From Candidatus Methanoplasma porotermitis (lineage in GTDB: Archaea > Thermoplasmatota > Thermoplasmata > Methanomassiliicoccales > Methanomethylophilaceae), in the NCBI GenBank assembly GCA_031290095.1, contig JAITOF010000029.1, positions 1 through 40,480 on the forward strand: DNA of 40,480 nt, in the 5' to 3' direction. Positions 33,441 through 40,480 of this stretch are shown here, in pieces (position 1 is the first letter of the stretch; each line of letters opens with the position of its first letter). The notes under the pieces are model-generated. The model was given only the letters and a program-made list of their open reading frames with translations. It did no database searches and was not told where the DNA came from. The position numbers were made by a program, and so were the translations under genes.

Positions 33441-34186
33441 CGGGAAAACTTACAGTCGTGGGGTTCGGGCCCGGGAACATAGAGGACATGACGCACAGGG
33501 CGTACGCCGCCATTCGCGACGCGGACGTGGTCACAGGATACACGACGTACATCGACCTTCTCCGCCCGTTCTTCCCCGGCAAGGACTTCAAGGCGACCGG
33601 GATGACAGGCGAGGTCGAGCGTTGCAGGAGCGCGGTGCGGGACGCGGTATCAGGATTGTCCGTGGCGATGGTGAGCAGCGGCGACGCAGGCATCTACGGC
33701 ATGGCAGGGATAATCTACCAGCTGGCCGACGAGATGGGGGCAGAGATAGAGATCAACGTCGTCCCTGGAGTTTCTGCGGCGTTTTCCGCGGCGGCTCTTC
33801 TGGGCGCGCCCCTCGTCCACGACACCGCGCTGATAAGCCTCTCGGACTGCCTCACCCCATTGGACGTCATAATGAAGAGGGTGGAGCACGCAGGCGCGAG
33901 CGACATGATAGTCGCGCTCTACAACCCCCGGAGCTCCGTCCGCCCCGACACACTCTCCGACGCGCTGAGCCTTCTTCTTAGACACCGTTCCGCGGCCACC
34001 CCCGTGGGCATAGTGCGCAACGCAGGCAGGGAAGGGTGCGCTGTGAAGACGACAACGCTCGGCGAGTTCGACGACAGCGCGGTGGACATGTTCTGCACGA
34101 TAATCATCGGCAACAGCCAGACGTACACGTCCAACGGCAAGATGATAACTCCGAGAGGGTACGATGTAGGAGGATGTTGCCGCTGA
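33437..34186 (+). CDS. cbiH: Cobalt-precorrin-3 C17-methyltransferase CbiH
   Basis: CbiH methylates C17 and contracts the macrocycle ring. The 249-residue protein has VVGFGPGNIEDMTHRA, VTGYTTYIDLL, VSSGDAGIYGMAG, VPGVSAAFSAAALLGAP, LSDCLTPLDVIMKR, LYNPRSSVRPD and IIGNSQTY, all CbiH/CobJ marks. No C-terminal CbiG fusion or Fe-S extension is present. It is the last gene of the operon and converges on the Sel1 gene with a 4-nt gap. Confidence 0.96.
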   Translation: MTGKLTVVGFGPGNIEDMTHRAYAAIRDADVVTGYTTYIDLLRPFFPGKDFKATGMTGEVERCRSAVRDAVSGLSVAMVSSGDAGIYGMAGIIYQLADEMGAEIEINVVPGVSAAFSAAALLGAPLVHDTALISLSDCLTPLDVIMKRVEHAGASDMIVALYNPRSSVRPDTLSDALSLLLRHRSAATPVGIVRNAGREGCAVKTTTLGEFDDSAVDMFCTIIIGNSQTYTSNGKMITPRGYDVGGCCR

Positions 34187-34190
34187 GGGT

Positions 34191-34997
34191 TCAGAGCGAA
34201 TCGTGAGACACGATATTGAGGGCGCATCTCGCCTCCTTCTTCTCTGCGCCCCTTTCGTAAAGGCGGAGTGCTTCTTCGGTCAGGCCTCGGAGCTCAAGCA
34301 TCTCTCCCAAGGCGTACGTCGTCTTGGAGCATCCCTTCTCGGACGCGGCCCTGAACAACGCCTCTGCGCGATCCTCGTCTCTGTCAGCCCCTATGCCGTC
34401 AAGAAGCATCAGGCCGAGGCCGTACATGCCTCTGGACGATCCGTTATCGGCGGCTTTGGAGTACCAATAGAATGCGGAACCGACATCCCTCTCCACCCCC
34501 TCGCCAGCCAGATACATGGCGGCGAGCGAGGCCTGCGCCCTGAAATATCCTGATTCCGCGGACGCCGTGTACCATTTTACAGCTTCCATCGGGTCCCTCA
34601 TCGTCCCTCTCCCGTGCCTGAGCATGACGGCTAGGTTGCATTGTGCTTTCGCATGGCCCCTCCGGGCCGCCTCCCAGTACCATTTCACTGCGAGCTCTTT
34701 GTTTTTAGGAGTTCCCTTTCCAAGCGCGTGCATGTGCGCCAGGTTGCGCATGCCTGACAGGTCGCCGAGCCCCGCCGCCTCCCTGAACAGCCGCTCTGGC
34801 CCCTCCGCATGCTCGTCCTCGGAGATCAACAGCGCTCCGAGGTTGACCATCGCCATGGCGTTCCCGCCGTCCGCAGACTCCCGGTAGAGCGTTCGGGCGC
34901 GGCTCGTGTCGCCGTCCGCGACAGAGCGCAGAGCCTTGTTGAACAAGCAGTCGCCGGTGTTTGCGGGCTCGATGGCCGCTACGTACGCGTCGAACAC
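34191..34997 (-). CDS. Sel1-repeat (TPR-like) protein
   Basis: The 268-residue protein is built of about six Sel1-like repeats (AVKWYWEAARRGHAKAQCNL, AVKWYTASAESGYFRAQASL, AFYWYSKAADNGSSRGMYGL and so on), helical hairpins for protein-protein contact. There is no signal peptide, so it is cytosolic. The start is GTG, with GGAGG nine nt before it. It lies 45 nt behind the ATPase gene of the transporter and is probably the last gene of that operon. Its partner is unknown; scaffolding or regulation of the transporter is a guess. Confidence 0.88.
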   Translation of the reverse strand: MFDAYVAAIEPANTGDCLFNKALRSVADGDTSRARTLYRESADGGNAMAMVNLGALLISEDEHAEGPERLFREAAGLGDLSGMRNLAHMHALGKGTPKNKELAVKWYWEAARRGHAKAQCNLAVMLRHGRGTMRDPMEAVKWYTASAESGYFRAQASLAAMYLAGEGVERDVGSAFYWYSKAADNGSSRGMYGLGLMLLDGIGADRDEDRAEALFRAASEKGCSKTTYALGEMLELRGLTEEALRLYERGAEKKEARCALNIVSHDSL

Positions 34998-35042
34998 GTC
35001 AGGCGTCCTCCGCAGGCATGTCGCGACGGGACGGCAACGCGG

Positions 35043-35837
35043 TCACTCCTTCTCTGAAGACCTGTCTTTTCCGACGATGAGCACGTTGATGCCGAACCTC
35101 TCGTCCCGGGTGACGTCCGTCTCTATGAAGAACGCGTCCCGCAGGTTGTCGGCCAGCATGATCTTCTCGGTCTCGCCTATGCGGTAGACCTCCTTGTCTT
35201 TCAGGATCATTATCCGGCTGCAGTATCTGGCGGCAAGGACGATGTCGTGCGTGACTATCAGTATCGTGATCCCCTTGTCTTTGGCCAGCTTGTTTATGAG
35301 CTCCATGAGGTCGAACTGATGGCTGATGTCCAGATGAAGCGTGGGCTCGTCGAGGAGCAGTATCTCCGGCTCCTGCGCTAGCGCCCTGGCGATCATGACC
35401 CTCCTCATCTCCCCGCCGCTGAGCTCGTTGATCTGACGGTCGGCGAAGGGGAGGGTGCCTGAGTCCCTCATCGCACGGTAGACCACGTCTGCGTTATGCT
35501 CCCGGGTGTTGGACTCGAAGTCCGTCCAAGGGTAGCGGCCCATCATTATCGTGTCGAACACGGAGAACGGGAACGTCATCCCCGCCGACTGAGTCACGAA
35601 CGCCACCTTACGGGCTATGTCCTTCTTGGACATGGCCCCCACGGGCACTCCGTCCAGCCTGACTTCTCCAGACGTGGGGCTGTGAAGGGAGTTTATGCAT
35701 TTCAGCAGGGTCGTCTTCCCGCACCCGTTCTGGCCGATGATGCCGACGACCTCGCCCACGTCCGCCGCGAAGGAGACGCTCTTCAGAACCGGATGCTTGT
35801 AATACGAGAACTCCAGGCTTTCCACTTCGAGTTTCAT
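35043..35837 (-). CDS. ABC transporter ATPase, BtuD/FepC type
   Basis: The 264-residue ATP-binding subunit has Walker A GQNGCGKT (about residue 36), Q-loop TQSAGM, signature LSGGEMRRVMIARALAQ, Walker B ILLLDEPT and the switch histidine in IVTHD. It drives uptake through the FecCD-type permease encoded 4 nt upstream. The family handles iron chelates, cobalamin and related compounds. Corrin context and the operators at the operon's promoter favour a corrinoid or cobalt substrate. Confidence 0.93.
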   Translation of the reverse strand: MKLEVESLEFSYYKHPVLKSVSFAADVGEVVGIIGQNGCGKTTLLKCINSLHSPTSGEVRLDGVPVGAMSKKDIARKVAFVTQSAGMTFPFSVFDTIMMGRYPWTDFESNTREHNADVVYRAMRDSGTLPFADRQINELSGGEMRRVMIARALAQEPEILLLDEPTLHLDISHQFDLMELINKLAKDKGITILIVTHDIVLAARYCSRIMILKDKEVYRIGETEKIMLADNLRDAFFIETDVTRDERFGINVLIVGKDRSSEKE

Positions 35838-35841
35838 CCAG

Positions 35842-36894
35842 TCACCCCCATAGCTCCTTCTTCCTCGCTCTCATGATGTATATGAAGAACGGCGCGCCGA
35901 TAAGAGACGTAAGCACGCCCACAGGCAGTATGATGTCGAACGCCGACTTGGCGACGGTGTCCATAACGACCATGAATATGCCGCCGCCGAACACGCATAT
36001 GGGCATCAGGACGGCGTGGTTAGGCCCCACGATCATCCTGAATATGTGCGGCACGATGAGCCCGACGAACCCTATCACCCCGGAGATGGCCACAGACCCG
36101 CCGACTGCCAGAGACGTAGCGACGATTATGACGATCCTCAGCCTTTTGACGTTAACGCCCATGTTGGACGCCTGGTCCTCGCCGGCCGACACGATGTTCA
36201 ACTCCCTAGTCGAGAACAGGAATATCAGTATCCCCGCGATTATAGGTATGACTGCTAGCCTGAACGACGTCCATCCGCAGTTGTTGAAGCTGCCCATGGT
36301 CCAATACACGATCGACGCGAGGACGTCGTCGCGGACGATGTACTGCATCAGGGACACCAGCCCGCTGAAGAACGCCCCCATGGCTATGCCCGCCAGCAGA
36401 AGGGTCACAGACGCCAAGCCGTATTTGGTGCGGGCTATCATGTAGACTGCGCCCATGGTTATGAAGCAGAACAGGAACGCCATGCCCGGTATGGCGAAGG
36501 ACCCCAGGACGCTGCCTGCGCCGAACGCCATTGCCAACGCCGCGCCGAACGCCGCCCCGGAAGATATGCCCAACACCGACGGCGACGCCATCGGGTTCTT
36601 GAAGAGGCTCTGCATCGAAAGGCCGGACGTGGACAGGGCCGCGCCGACCAATATGGCGCACAGAAGCCTTGGTATGCGCACGTCCTTCAGGACGTACTCC
36701 CCCGTATCATCGCTGATGGAGCCGAACAGGATCCCGAAGACCTCGCCCACGGATAGGTCGTAGTTCCCGACCGTGAGCATGACGAAGAACACTGCGACAA
36801 GGCCGACTGCGGAGCCGGAGATCATGAAGGCGTTGCGTCTGCATTTATGCCTCTGGTATTCTTTGACGTCGTCCAGACACTTTATCTCGTCCAT
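35842..36894 (-). CDS. ABC transporter permease, FecCD/BtuC type
   Basis: The 350-residue permease has about nine to ten helices. Family marks are RIPRLLCAILVGAALSTSGL near the N terminus, PMASPSVLGISSGAAFGAAL, and GVIGFVGLIVPHIFRMIVGP near the C terminus. A TTG at 36906 would add four residues, but it lies over the ribosome-binding site GGAGG; the ATG at 36894 has GGAGG five nt upstream and was chosen. It imports iron-chelate or cobalamin-type substrates with the ATPase and binding protein of the same operon. Confidence 0.94.
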   Translation of the reverse strand: MDEIKCLDDVKEYQRHKCRRNAFMISGSAVGLVAVFFVMLTVGNYDLSVGEVFGILFGSISDDTGEYVLKDVRIPRLLCAILVGAALSTSGLSMQSLFKNPMASPSVLGISSGAAFGAALAMAFGAGSVLGSFAIPGMAFLFCFITMGAVYMIARTKYGLASVTLLLAGIAMGAFFSGLVSLMQYIVRDDVLASIVYWTMGSFNNCGWTSFRLAVIPIIAGILIFLFSTRELNIVSAGEDQASNMGVNVKRLRIVIIVATSLAVGGSVAISGVIGFVGLIVPHIFRMIVGPNHAVLMPICVFGGGIFMVVMDTVAKSAFDIILPVGVLTSLIGAPFFIYIMRARKKELWG

Positions 36895-36942
36895 TTCAGC
36901 CTCCAAAAATTAGGTGGGAGGGAGGCGCCCCCCCCTTCTTGT

Positions 36943-38088
36943 TCAAGTGTCAGTTCTCATCTTCTCGGCGTCGGAGCGGCCGTCGTTGGTGTAGAACAGG
37001 ATGAGCTTCGGCTTCTCGGAAAGCAGGGACTCCATGTCGTGTTCCGCGCCGTCCAGCAGGGACGCGTCGAATCCGAGGTAATCGAGTATGACTGTAGCCA
37101 TCGCAGAGCTCACGGCGGTGCCTGACGACCCCTCCCAGTATGCTTTCGCAGGCTCCTTTCCTTTGTTGCTGTCCTCCACGGCCTTGTGGACCTTGTACAG
37201 CCTGAGCTGTATGTCTTGGACGACCTTGTCGATAGTCACGTCGTCGAACCCCATGATGGCGCCGATGCACTCTATCGATTGGAAGACGTCGGATATCGTG
37301 GACGGCGCAAAGAACGCGTAGTGCACGCCGGCCCTTGTCGCGGGGGCGGTGTTGTTGCTGTAGTGCTCCGCAGAGCTGATGCGCGTGCCCGACGCGAGGT
37401 AGACGGTGTTCTTGCTGCCGTTGTCGCTCACTTTATTCAACACTGTCGTCAACAGCTCTGGGTCGATCCTCTGCACGGAGTTCACCTTCAGGTCGGCATA
37501 CGTCGACTTGTCCACCGCATCGAGGAGGAACCTCGTGTCGTACTCCTCGTAGTAGGTGTAATCCATGCCGCCTGCGACGACGGAGCCGATGTAGCCCATG
37601 ACCGCCTCGTTCTTGAAGCTCTCCTCGGAGTACGGCGCCACGTTGTTCGCGGCGCAGGCCAAGAAATAGATGGTCTCGGAGTACATCGTCCCCATGACCA
37701 CGACGTTGTCCGCCACAGGCATGTTCACGGTCTCGGGGCCTTTTGCGGCGGATGATATGAGAAGGCTCAGCGTCCCGTCCTCTTCCTTTGTAACTATGGA
37801 ATCCCAGCTCCCATACTGGCTCCAAAACTCCGCGTCGCCCTTGGCGTCGTCGAGGGTCAGGCCGTCGTGCCCGATGTCCCCGTAATAGTCTTTGTATATC
37901 TGCTCTATGGTCATGATGACGCCGGGCGTCGCCGAGCAACGCCCCATGTCCACGAGGCTTACGTCGGCATTGAGCCTGTACAGCCCCTTTTTCTCCTCTT
38001 CTCCGCCCTGTGCAAGAGCGAACGCTCCTATCGCGGCGACTGCCAGTATAGCTACCGCGGCGACAGCCAACATCTTGGTGTTTTTCAT
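36943..38088 (-). CDS. Substrate-binding protein of the FecCD-type transporter
   Basis: The 381-residue exported protein begins MKNTKMLAVAAVAILAVAAI, a signal sequence; AGGAG seven nt before this ATG fixes the start, although the frame is open 21 codons upstream. The body is a diverged periplasmic-binding-protein fold (VADNVVVMGTMYSETIYFL as the usual first-lobe strand and helix; VYLASGTRISSAEHYSN). No lipobox cysteine is seen, so it may be held by its N-terminal helix. It is the first gene of an operon with permease, ATPase and Sel1 protein. Two cbi-type operators sit at the promoter. The ligand is inferred, not shown. Confidence 0.82.
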   Translation of the reverse strand: MKNTKMLAVAAVAILAVAAIGAFALAQGGEEEKKGLYRLNADVSLVDMGRCSATPGVIMTIEQIYKDYYGDIGHDGLTLDDAKGDAEFWSQYGSWDSIVTKEEDGTLSLLISSAAKGPETVNMPVADNVVVMGTMYSETIYFLACAANNVAPYSEESFKNEAVMGYIGSVVAGGMDYTYYEEYDTRFLLDAVDKSTYADLKVNSVQRIDPELLTTVLNKVSDNGSKNTVYLASGTRISSAEHYSNNTAPATRAGVHYAFFAPSTISDVFQSIECIGAIMGFDDVTIDKVVQDIQLRLYKVHKAVEDSNKGKEPAKAYWEGSSGTAVSSAMATVILDYLGFDASLLDGAEHDMESLLSEKPKLILFYTNDGRSDAEKMRTDT

Positions 38089-38123
38089 CGGATGTCTCCT
38101 GCATAGCTGATTGCGCTCAACCC

Positions 38124-38134
38124 TATTTAGTTTA
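38124..38134 (-). promoter_or_regulatory. TATA box of the uptake transporter operon
   Basis: On the minus strand, AAACTAAATAG directly follows the operator at 38135-38151. It predicts transcription start near 38100 and a leader of about 12 nt containing AGGAG. Confidence 0.55.
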
Positions 38135-38151
38135 TTGGATACATCATCCAA
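38135..38151 (-). promoter_or_regulatory. TTGGAT-N5-ATCCAA operator, transporter operon (proximal)
   Basis: TTGGAT-ACATC-ATCCAA is a perfect palindrome directly upstream of the transporter TATA box, the same geometry as at cbiL. Confidence 0.8.
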
Positions 38152-38157
38152 CTAAAA

Positions 38158-38174
38158 TTGGATATATGGTCCAA
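38158..38174. promoter_or_regulatory. TTGGAT-N5-ATCCAA operator (distal)
   Basis: TTGGAT-ATATG-GTCCAA, one mismatch, starts 23 bp after the proximal site. The pair may bind cooperatively, or this copy may control a plus-strand transcript through the spacer. Confidence 0.7.
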
Positions 38175-38182
38175 TTATGGAA

Positions 38183-38199
38183 GCATTTCGCTGAAATGC
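38183..38199 (+). other. Hairpin in the spacer between the transporter and cbiC promoters
   Basis: GCATTTC-GCT-GAAATGC is a perfect 7-bp stem with a 3-nt loop. A second possible stem pairs GCCGGC at 38222-38227 with 38256-38261. No gene is evident in 38175-38295; these could be part of an untranslated RNA. Confidence 0.35.
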
Positions 38200-38295
38200 A
38201 ACAGATATCAGGAGTCTAAAAGCCGGCATGCGGCAAGACAGATAGCAAGAGTCCCGCCGGCACGAGAGCAGGTAGCGAAGCCCTGAGGCATAAAG

Positions 38296-38320
38296 TAGGA
38301 TGAATAATCCAATTAAATAG
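38296..38320 (+). promoter_or_regulatory. TTGGAT-type operator joined to the cbiC TATA box
   Basis: TAGGAT-GAATA-ATCCAA (38296-38312, one mismatch) runs into TTAAATAG (38313-38320). From ATCCAA onward, 16 bases are identical to the cbiL promoter, and ACGGCA follows at the same distance in both. Confidence 0.78.
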
Positions 38321-38345
38321 TCATGATGTGCTAACGGCACGGTCG

Positions 38346-38402
38346 ATGACAGGGTTGCGGCGCGTCCGACAGCCCGCCGAGGCCAAAGGACGCATGATAT
38401 GA
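38346..38402 (+). CDS. Possible leader ORF before cbiC (18 aa)
   Basis: ATG at 38346 falls about where transcription should start (26-30 nt after the TATA box) and opens an 18-codon frame (MTGLRRVRQPAEAKGRMI) that stops 9 nt before the cbiC ATG. At cbiL the equivalent position holds the cbiL start itself. It may be a leader peptide or merely chance. Confidence 0.25.
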   Translation: MTGLRRVRQPAEAKGRMI

Positions 38403-38411
38403 GGAATCGAT

Positions 38412-39035
38412 ATGGCATTTGAGATCGTGAAACCGGAAGACATAGAGAAGCGCAGCATGGAGATCATAACCTCTGAATTGAGAGGAAGGACATGGGACGA
38501 GCCGAGATTCTCCATAATCAAGAGATGCATACACACGTCGGCCGACTTTGACTATGCCGACAACCTGACGTTCTCAGACAACGCAGAGAACACAGGCGTG
38601 GAGCTGATACGCGGCGGAGCGCACATCGTCACCGACACGAAGATGGCCGCGGCGGGCATAAACAAGAACAGGCTCAGGTCCTTCGGCGGCGAAGTACACT
38701 GTTATATCAGCGACGAGGACGTGGTCGCAGAGGCCCGCGACAGGGGCGTCACAAGAGCGACCGTGGCAATGGAGAAGGCGTTCGAACTCGAAGGTCCGAC
38801 CATATTCGCGATAGGCAACGCCCCTACCGCGCTGTTCTCGATCTGCGACCTCGTGAAGAAGGGCGCAACCCCTCCTGCGCTCGTCATCGGCGTCCCCGTG
38901 GGGTTTGTAAACATAACGGAAGCCAAGGAAGAGGTCATGAAGATCGGGGCGCCTTACATCGTGGCAAGGGGCCGCAAAGGCGGAAGCGGCATAGCCGCGA
39001 CGATCTGCAACGCGATGATATACTACAATGGATGA
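38412..39035 (+). CDS. cbiC: Cobalt-precorrin-8 methylmutase CbiC
   Basis: CbiC moves the methyl group from C11 to C12, giving cobyrinate. The 207-residue protein shows IEKRSMEIITSEL, KRCIHTSADFDYADNLTFS with the catalytic histidine, GAHIVTDTKMAAAGINK, AIGNAPTALF and VGFVNITEAKEEVM, all typical of CbiC/CobH. GAGG lies 8 nt before the ATG. It is transcribed apart from the other cbi operons, under its own copy of the operator. The following 39036-39236 shows no supported gene. Confidence 0.96.
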   Translation: MAFEIVKPEDIEKRSMEIITSELRGRTWDEPRFSIIKRCIHTSADFDYADNLTFSDNAENTGVELIRGGAHIVTDTKMAAAGINKNRLRSFGGEVHCYISDEDVVAEARDRGVTRATVAMEKAFELEGPTIFAIGNAPTALFSICDLVKKGATPPALVIGVPVGFVNITEAKEEVMKIGAPYIVARGRKGGSGIAATICNAMIYYNG

Positions 39036-39236
39036 CCGGCAGACGGAAGCCGTCCGATGATCAAAGCCGAATCAATCGGCGACGCGAGAGGCCGATTTGG
39101 AGGGCGTCGGGGAGAGATTCGACGGCGGGGCCGTCGTCAACGGTTTTGTCGCAACCTTGCGCTCGGAGGCGCACGTGCGGCTTGAACATGCCCGATTCTC
39201 AAAATCCGCATTCACCGCGTTGCGGACGAGGGCCAC

Positions 39237-40175
39237 CTATATGTTGTTTGATTCCACAGCCGCAAGGACCAATCTTCCGCCGCCTGAGGCCTTCATGGCG
39301 ACCTCTTCGCATTTTTTGGTGCCAGTGCCGGAGATGCCTTCTGCACGGAAGAGCCCGGTGTCGATGTTGCCTAATGAACAGAACGCGAGCACCCCAGGTA
39401 TAGGCTTTTTGCTGGCGTAGGCGCTGCTCTTTACGCTGTTCAGGGAGATGTCGTTATCCTGCAGGAACGAGCGCACGGCCTTGTCTACCGCCCCTTTGGA
39501 GACGTTCTGCCTGCATGCCATTCCAAGCACATGGCACCTTGGAGTGAGCGTCAAGGTCTTCTTAAACGGGCCTTCCCCCGTCCTGTACGAAATAAAAATC
39601 CCCAGATCGCCGGATCCCGCCGGGTCGAGCTCTGGAGGGATGCTCGACATGGGCACCTCGGACTTCAGACAGATCTTCGCCCCTCGGTTTATATGCGTCA
39701 TGATCTCCTTCGCCAACGCAGGGTTCCCTATGTGCATGTCGTGCGCGGCGGCGTAAGTATCGATCGAGAACTTTCCTCCCGCATCGATGTCCGTGGTTAT
39801 CACCGCCGTGGACCCGATGCCCTCTGATATGCGCTTGGCGAGCTCGTTGCCGCCGCCGGCGTGTCCAGAAAGCAGAGCTATGGCGAACGCGCCGCCCTCG
39901 TCGACGCACACCACGGTCGGACACTCGGCTCCGCTCTTCAGGTACGGTGCGACATATCTGACGGCGATTCCCGAGGCGCTGACGAATATGAGATCCCTGA
40001 ACGTGTGGAAGGCGTGTTCGGTCCACTCGTCCACCGACCCCTCCACGTACGTGACGTCCGATACGTTCGACACCGACTTCGAGAACAAAGAACACTCCGA
40101 ATCCTTAAGAAACGACGCTATGCGTATGGCTATGTCGCAACCTTTGGCGCTGAAGCTTATTATGCCGATCTTCAA
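39237..40175 (-). CDS. cbiG: Second CbiG-like protein, with shortened C-terminal domain
   Basis: The 312-residue paralogue of the cbiG at 22589-23629 matches it throughout the N-terminal and central parts (KIGIISFSAKGCDIAIRIA, AIALLSGHAGGGNELAKRI, LTPRCHVLGMACRQNV). The C-terminal domain is about 30 residues shorter: the region corresponding to FFTAEHLAALPDAGFSSSP is reduced, ending ...GISGTGTKKCEEVAMKASGG. The start is TTG, with a strong GGAGGGGA five nt upstream. It stands alone, divergent from the gene at the right edge, with a cbi-type operator in the shared spacer. It may be a second hydrolase or a variant with another role. Confidence 0.9.
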   Translation of the reverse strand: MKIGIISFSAKGCDIAIRIASFLKDSECSLFSKSVSNVSDVTYVEGSVDEWTEHAFHTFRDLIFVSASGIAVRYVAPYLKSGAECPTVVCVDEGGAFAIALLSGHAGGGNELAKRISEGIGSTAVITTDIDAGGKFSIDTYAAAHDMHIGNPALAKEIMTHINRGAKICLKSEVPMSSIPPELDPAGSGDLGIFISYRTGEGPFKKTLTLTPRCHVLGMACRQNVSKGAVDKAVRSFLQDNDISLNSVKSSAYASKKPIPGVLAFCSLGNIDTGLFRAEGISGTGTKKCEEVAMKASGGGRLVLAAVESNNI

Positions 40176-40304
40176 TCACGTCCCCTCCCTGAACACCATA
40201 CGAACGTAAACGCTACTCGACTGCGTTGTATGATATATGATACATCGCACGGGCGTGCGTGAGGAAAAGTCCTATGTAGCTATAAAAATGTGAACAATGT
40301 ATGG

Positions 40305-40328
40305 TTGGATGTATAATCCAATATATAC
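40305..40328 (+). promoter_or_regulatory. TTGGAT-N5-ATCCAA operator joined to a TATA box at the right edge
   Basis: TTGGAT-GTATA-ATCCAA (40305-40321) is perfect and runs into ATATATAC (40321-40328). The next ATG is at 40349, giving a leaderless transcript. Confidence 0.82.
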
Positions 40329-40348
40329 TTGGACGTTAATTGCACATC

Positions 40349-40480
40349 ATGTCGGACAAAGGAATGCTATACAGGGTGGATGTTTGTCCCGAGGATTCGG
40401 GAGACATTGTGGCGGACGTTAAAAATCGCATATGCGAATCGGACATGATCGTGTGTTTCGTCAAGGTGCCGGGCGAGAGG
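40349..40480 (+). CDS. Unidentified gene, cut by the window end
   Basis: The first 44 codons are present and read MSDKGMLYRVDVCPEDSG followed by DIVADVKNRICESDMIVCFV. I do not recognise the family. There is no signal peptide, and the segment looks like a small alpha/beta domain. It follows a perfect cbi-type operator and TATA box, so it is a likely member of the same regulon; a later corrin-pathway enzyme or the regulator itself are possibilities that need the downstream sequence. Confidence 0.6.
   Translation, partial: MSDKGMLYRVDVCPEDSGDIVADVKNRICESDMIVCFVKVPGER

Noticed and set aside
36928-36934. Seven-base C run between the permease and binding-protein genes
   Set aside because: Too short to group with the 10- to 13-base G tracts.
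38200-38300. Resemblance of a TCAGGAG string to a B12-box riboswitch
   Set aside because: Only seven bases agree, no other B12 riboswitch elements are present, and this riboswitch class is not known in archaea.
39040-39236. Open frames between cbiC and the second cbiG
   Set aside because: Arginine-rich, without motifs or a credible start; probably a shadow of GC-rich sequence.

Overview
The window looks like chromosomal DNA of a methanogenic archaeon of the Thermoplasmatota, most probably Methanomassiliicoccales. This is an inference. It rests on archaeal information-processing genes (rpo7, spt4, rps24e, rps27ae, fen1 with a PCNA box, archaeal ileS), TATA boxes about 25 nt ahead of leaderless or short-leader starts, an archaeal-type aconitase X pair of the modified mevalonate pathway, a membrane pyrophosphatase, almost the whole cobalt-early corrin pathway, and a BspA-like leucine-rich surface protein of the kind found in gut methanogens. 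No rRNA, CRISPR array, insertion sequence or prophage was seen.

Layout. 1-7.2 kb: hppA with its own promoter and hairpin terminator; a tight operon rpo7-spt4-GTP-dependent dephospho-CoA kinase-rps24e-rps27ae; tRNA-Arg(CCG); two small genes; then both subunits of the aconitase X enzyme (phosphomevalonate dehydratase), the small one fused to a NUDIX domain. 7.3-9.6 kb: a XhoI/PaeR7I-like type II restriction-modification pair whose endonuclease has lost its C-terminal frame through a frameshift. 9.7-18.3 kb (minus strand): ileS, a frameshifted DUF4143-type ATPase, rpe-fen1, an XRE regulator with a four-helix membrane protein preceded by three operators spaced exactly 21 bp, and a DUF4139 protein. 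18.5-20.6 kb: a substrate-binding protein of permuted domain order and a permease, with no ATPase.

20.6-40.5 kb is a corrin region: cbiD-cbiG-cbiJET (a triple fusion) on the minus strand, cbiL-cbiF-cbiH on the plus strand, a FecCD-type uptake transporter with a Sel1-repeat protein, cbiC, a second shorter cbiG, and an unidentified gene cut by the window end. Together these cover every step from cobalt-precorrin-2 to cobyrinate; the chelatase, cbiA and later steps are not in the window. Interleaved are a poly-G-associated surface-protein locus, a nitrilase-family hydrolase, and a lower-GC cassette of three overlapping genes (small toxin-like protein, zinc-finger plus Panacea-like protein, and a transglycosylase-like zinc protein).

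The strongest new observation is a 17-bp palindrome, TTGGAT-N5-ATCCAA. It occurs seven times, always in an intergenic region next to or over a TATA box, and in front of cbiD, cbiL, cbiC, the uptake transporter, the nitrilase and the gene at the right edge. It appears to define a cobalt or corrinoid regulon with an unidentified archaeal repressor. Second is the three-gene cassette at 29.6-31.8 kb, a candidate toxin-antitoxin-like or defence module. Third are three poly-G tracts of 10, 12 and 13 bases around the surface protein, which suggest phase variation.
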